From Dehalococcoidia bacterium UBA1328 (lineage in GTDB: Bacteria; Chloroflexota; Dehalococcoidia; Lucifugimonadales; Lucifugimonadaceae), in contig DBTA01000055.1 of the NCBI GenBank assembly GCA_002306815.1, positions 1-14,340 of the forward strand: a stretch of 14,340 nt of DNA, read 5' to 3'. The translations under genes were made by a program, and so were the position numbers. The notes under the pieces are model-generated. The model made no database searches and was not told the origin of the DNA. It saw nothing but the letters and a program-made list of their open reading frames with translations. How positions within the stretch are numbered: position 1 is the stretch's first letter; each line of letters opens with the position of its first letter. Positions 13,786 to 14,340 of this stretch are shown here, piece by piece.

Positions 13786-14340
13786 CTAATTGCAATTCAG
13801 CGCTAACCGAAGTGACTCGAGATTTTGGTTCATGATCGTGAAGTATGTTGCTCCGCCATTTAGTTCGGCGGGTGTCAGCGACTCCATCGGATGAAGAGGT
13901 AGAACCTCCGAACCTGTTTCTTTCGCGACCGACTCTACCAACGGACTCCCCGCAATTGGCTCTTGGAGCACGTGCATTAGTCCTAGCTCGCCAATCGCAT
14001 CGACGATCTGTGCAACTCGCTTAGGAAGCGGTTCACCTTCGGTGCTCAATCCCTGCAGCCCAATTTGTTCAATCGAGTAGCGCTCGGCGAGATGTCCGTA
14101 TGCCTCATGCGACACAATAATGTGATCTAACTCACATGAACTCAGCCCGGTCTTGAACCTGTCATCAAGCGCCGTAAGTTCTGCAACTAATGAGTCCGCG
14201 TTCTGCGCGTAGGTCTTAGCTCCTACAGGATCGGCATCACTGAATGCTGTCTGGATGGCGCGAACCTGATCAATAGCTTCCATCGGGTTCAACCATAGGT
14301 GTGGATCGACACCTTTTTCGTCTTCGTCGTGACCATGTTC
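13786..14340 (-). CDS. znuA: ZnuA-type metal ABC transporter substrate-binding protein, C-terminal part (runs off right edge)
   Basis: The last 185 codons; the N terminus with its signal peptide and first metal ligand lies beyond the window. The visible part begins in an acidic His-containing loop (EHGHDEDEKG), as in zinc-specific ZnuA proteins, followed by DPHLWLNP with the second ligand His. Then comes IIVSHEAYGHLAERY with the third ligand His, LSTEGEPLPKRVAQIVD, LMHVLQEPIAG, and the closing VLPLHPMESLT...YFTIMNQNLESLRLAL, all standard for cluster A-I binding proteins. These capture Zn2+ or Mn2+ outside the membrane for an ABC importer. The His/acid-rich loop and the COG0523 neighbour favour zinc. 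Permease and ATPase genes are not in view; they could lie upstream of the window. The next gene, the cysteine-free DUF5679, starts 143 bases downstream. Confidence 0.93.
   Translation of the reverse strand, partial: EHGHDEDEKGVDPHLWLNPMEAIDQVRAIQTAFSDADPVGAKTYAQNADSLVAELTALDDRFKTGLSSCELDHIIVSHEAYGHLAERYSIEQIGLQGLSTEGEPLPKRVAQIVDAIGELGLMHVLQEPIAGSPLVESVAKETGSEVLPLHPMESLTPAELNGGATYFTIMNQNLESLRLALNCN

Overview
The window looks like one stretch of a free-living bacterial chromosome of roughly even base composition, densely packed and almost entirely coded on the minus strand. The shared layout alaS-ruvX-aroE-aroC, an MscS channel and a GT20 protein of the kind seen in Actinobacteria and Chloroflexota make a Chloroflexota (Dehalococcoidia, perhaps marine SAR202-like) origin my best guess. 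This is an inference from gene content and not a proven assignment. No tRNA, rRNA, CRISPR array or insertion sequence is visible.

Left third (1-4618, minus strand, transcribed right to left): alaS, ruvX, aroE and the first 107 codons of aroC. They are closely spaced and read from a good sigma-70-like promoter at about 4671-4700. ruvX has no canonical start codon in frame ahead of its first catalytic Asp; an ATC with a well-placed AGGGG is the best candidate. A 202-base divergent intergenic region separates alaS from a plus-strand GT20 (trehalose-6-phosphate-synthase-like) gene, 4821-6347. Several catalytic residues of that gene are replaced.

Middle (6364-12026, minus strand): RNase D, an acetyl-CoA acetyltransferase-type thiolase, an ATC-hydrolase-family protein, a zf-TFIIB-type zinc protein, a 190-residue protein I do not recognise, and an MscS-type channel whose end meets the end of the GT20 gene. 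Some of these (zinc protein, orphan, mscS) are close enough to be co-transcribed.

Right end (12076-14340, minus strand): a decayed C-terminal remnant of a comM/yifB-type gene, a COG0523/CobW GTPase, a 61-residue protein that looks like a DUF5679 zinc ribbon in which all four zinc cysteines are replaced, and the C-terminal 185 codons of a ZnuA-type zinc/manganese-binding lipoprotein or periplasmic protein. In transcription order this reads znuA, cysteine-free DUF5679, cobW. That is the pattern expected of a zinc-starvation module: metal uptake, a metal-free stand-in for a zinc protein, and a metallochaperone GTPase. An 18-base near-palindrome sits upstream of the DUF5679 gene, and a 14-bp perfect hairpin separates it from cobW. 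This module is the most interesting thing in the window.
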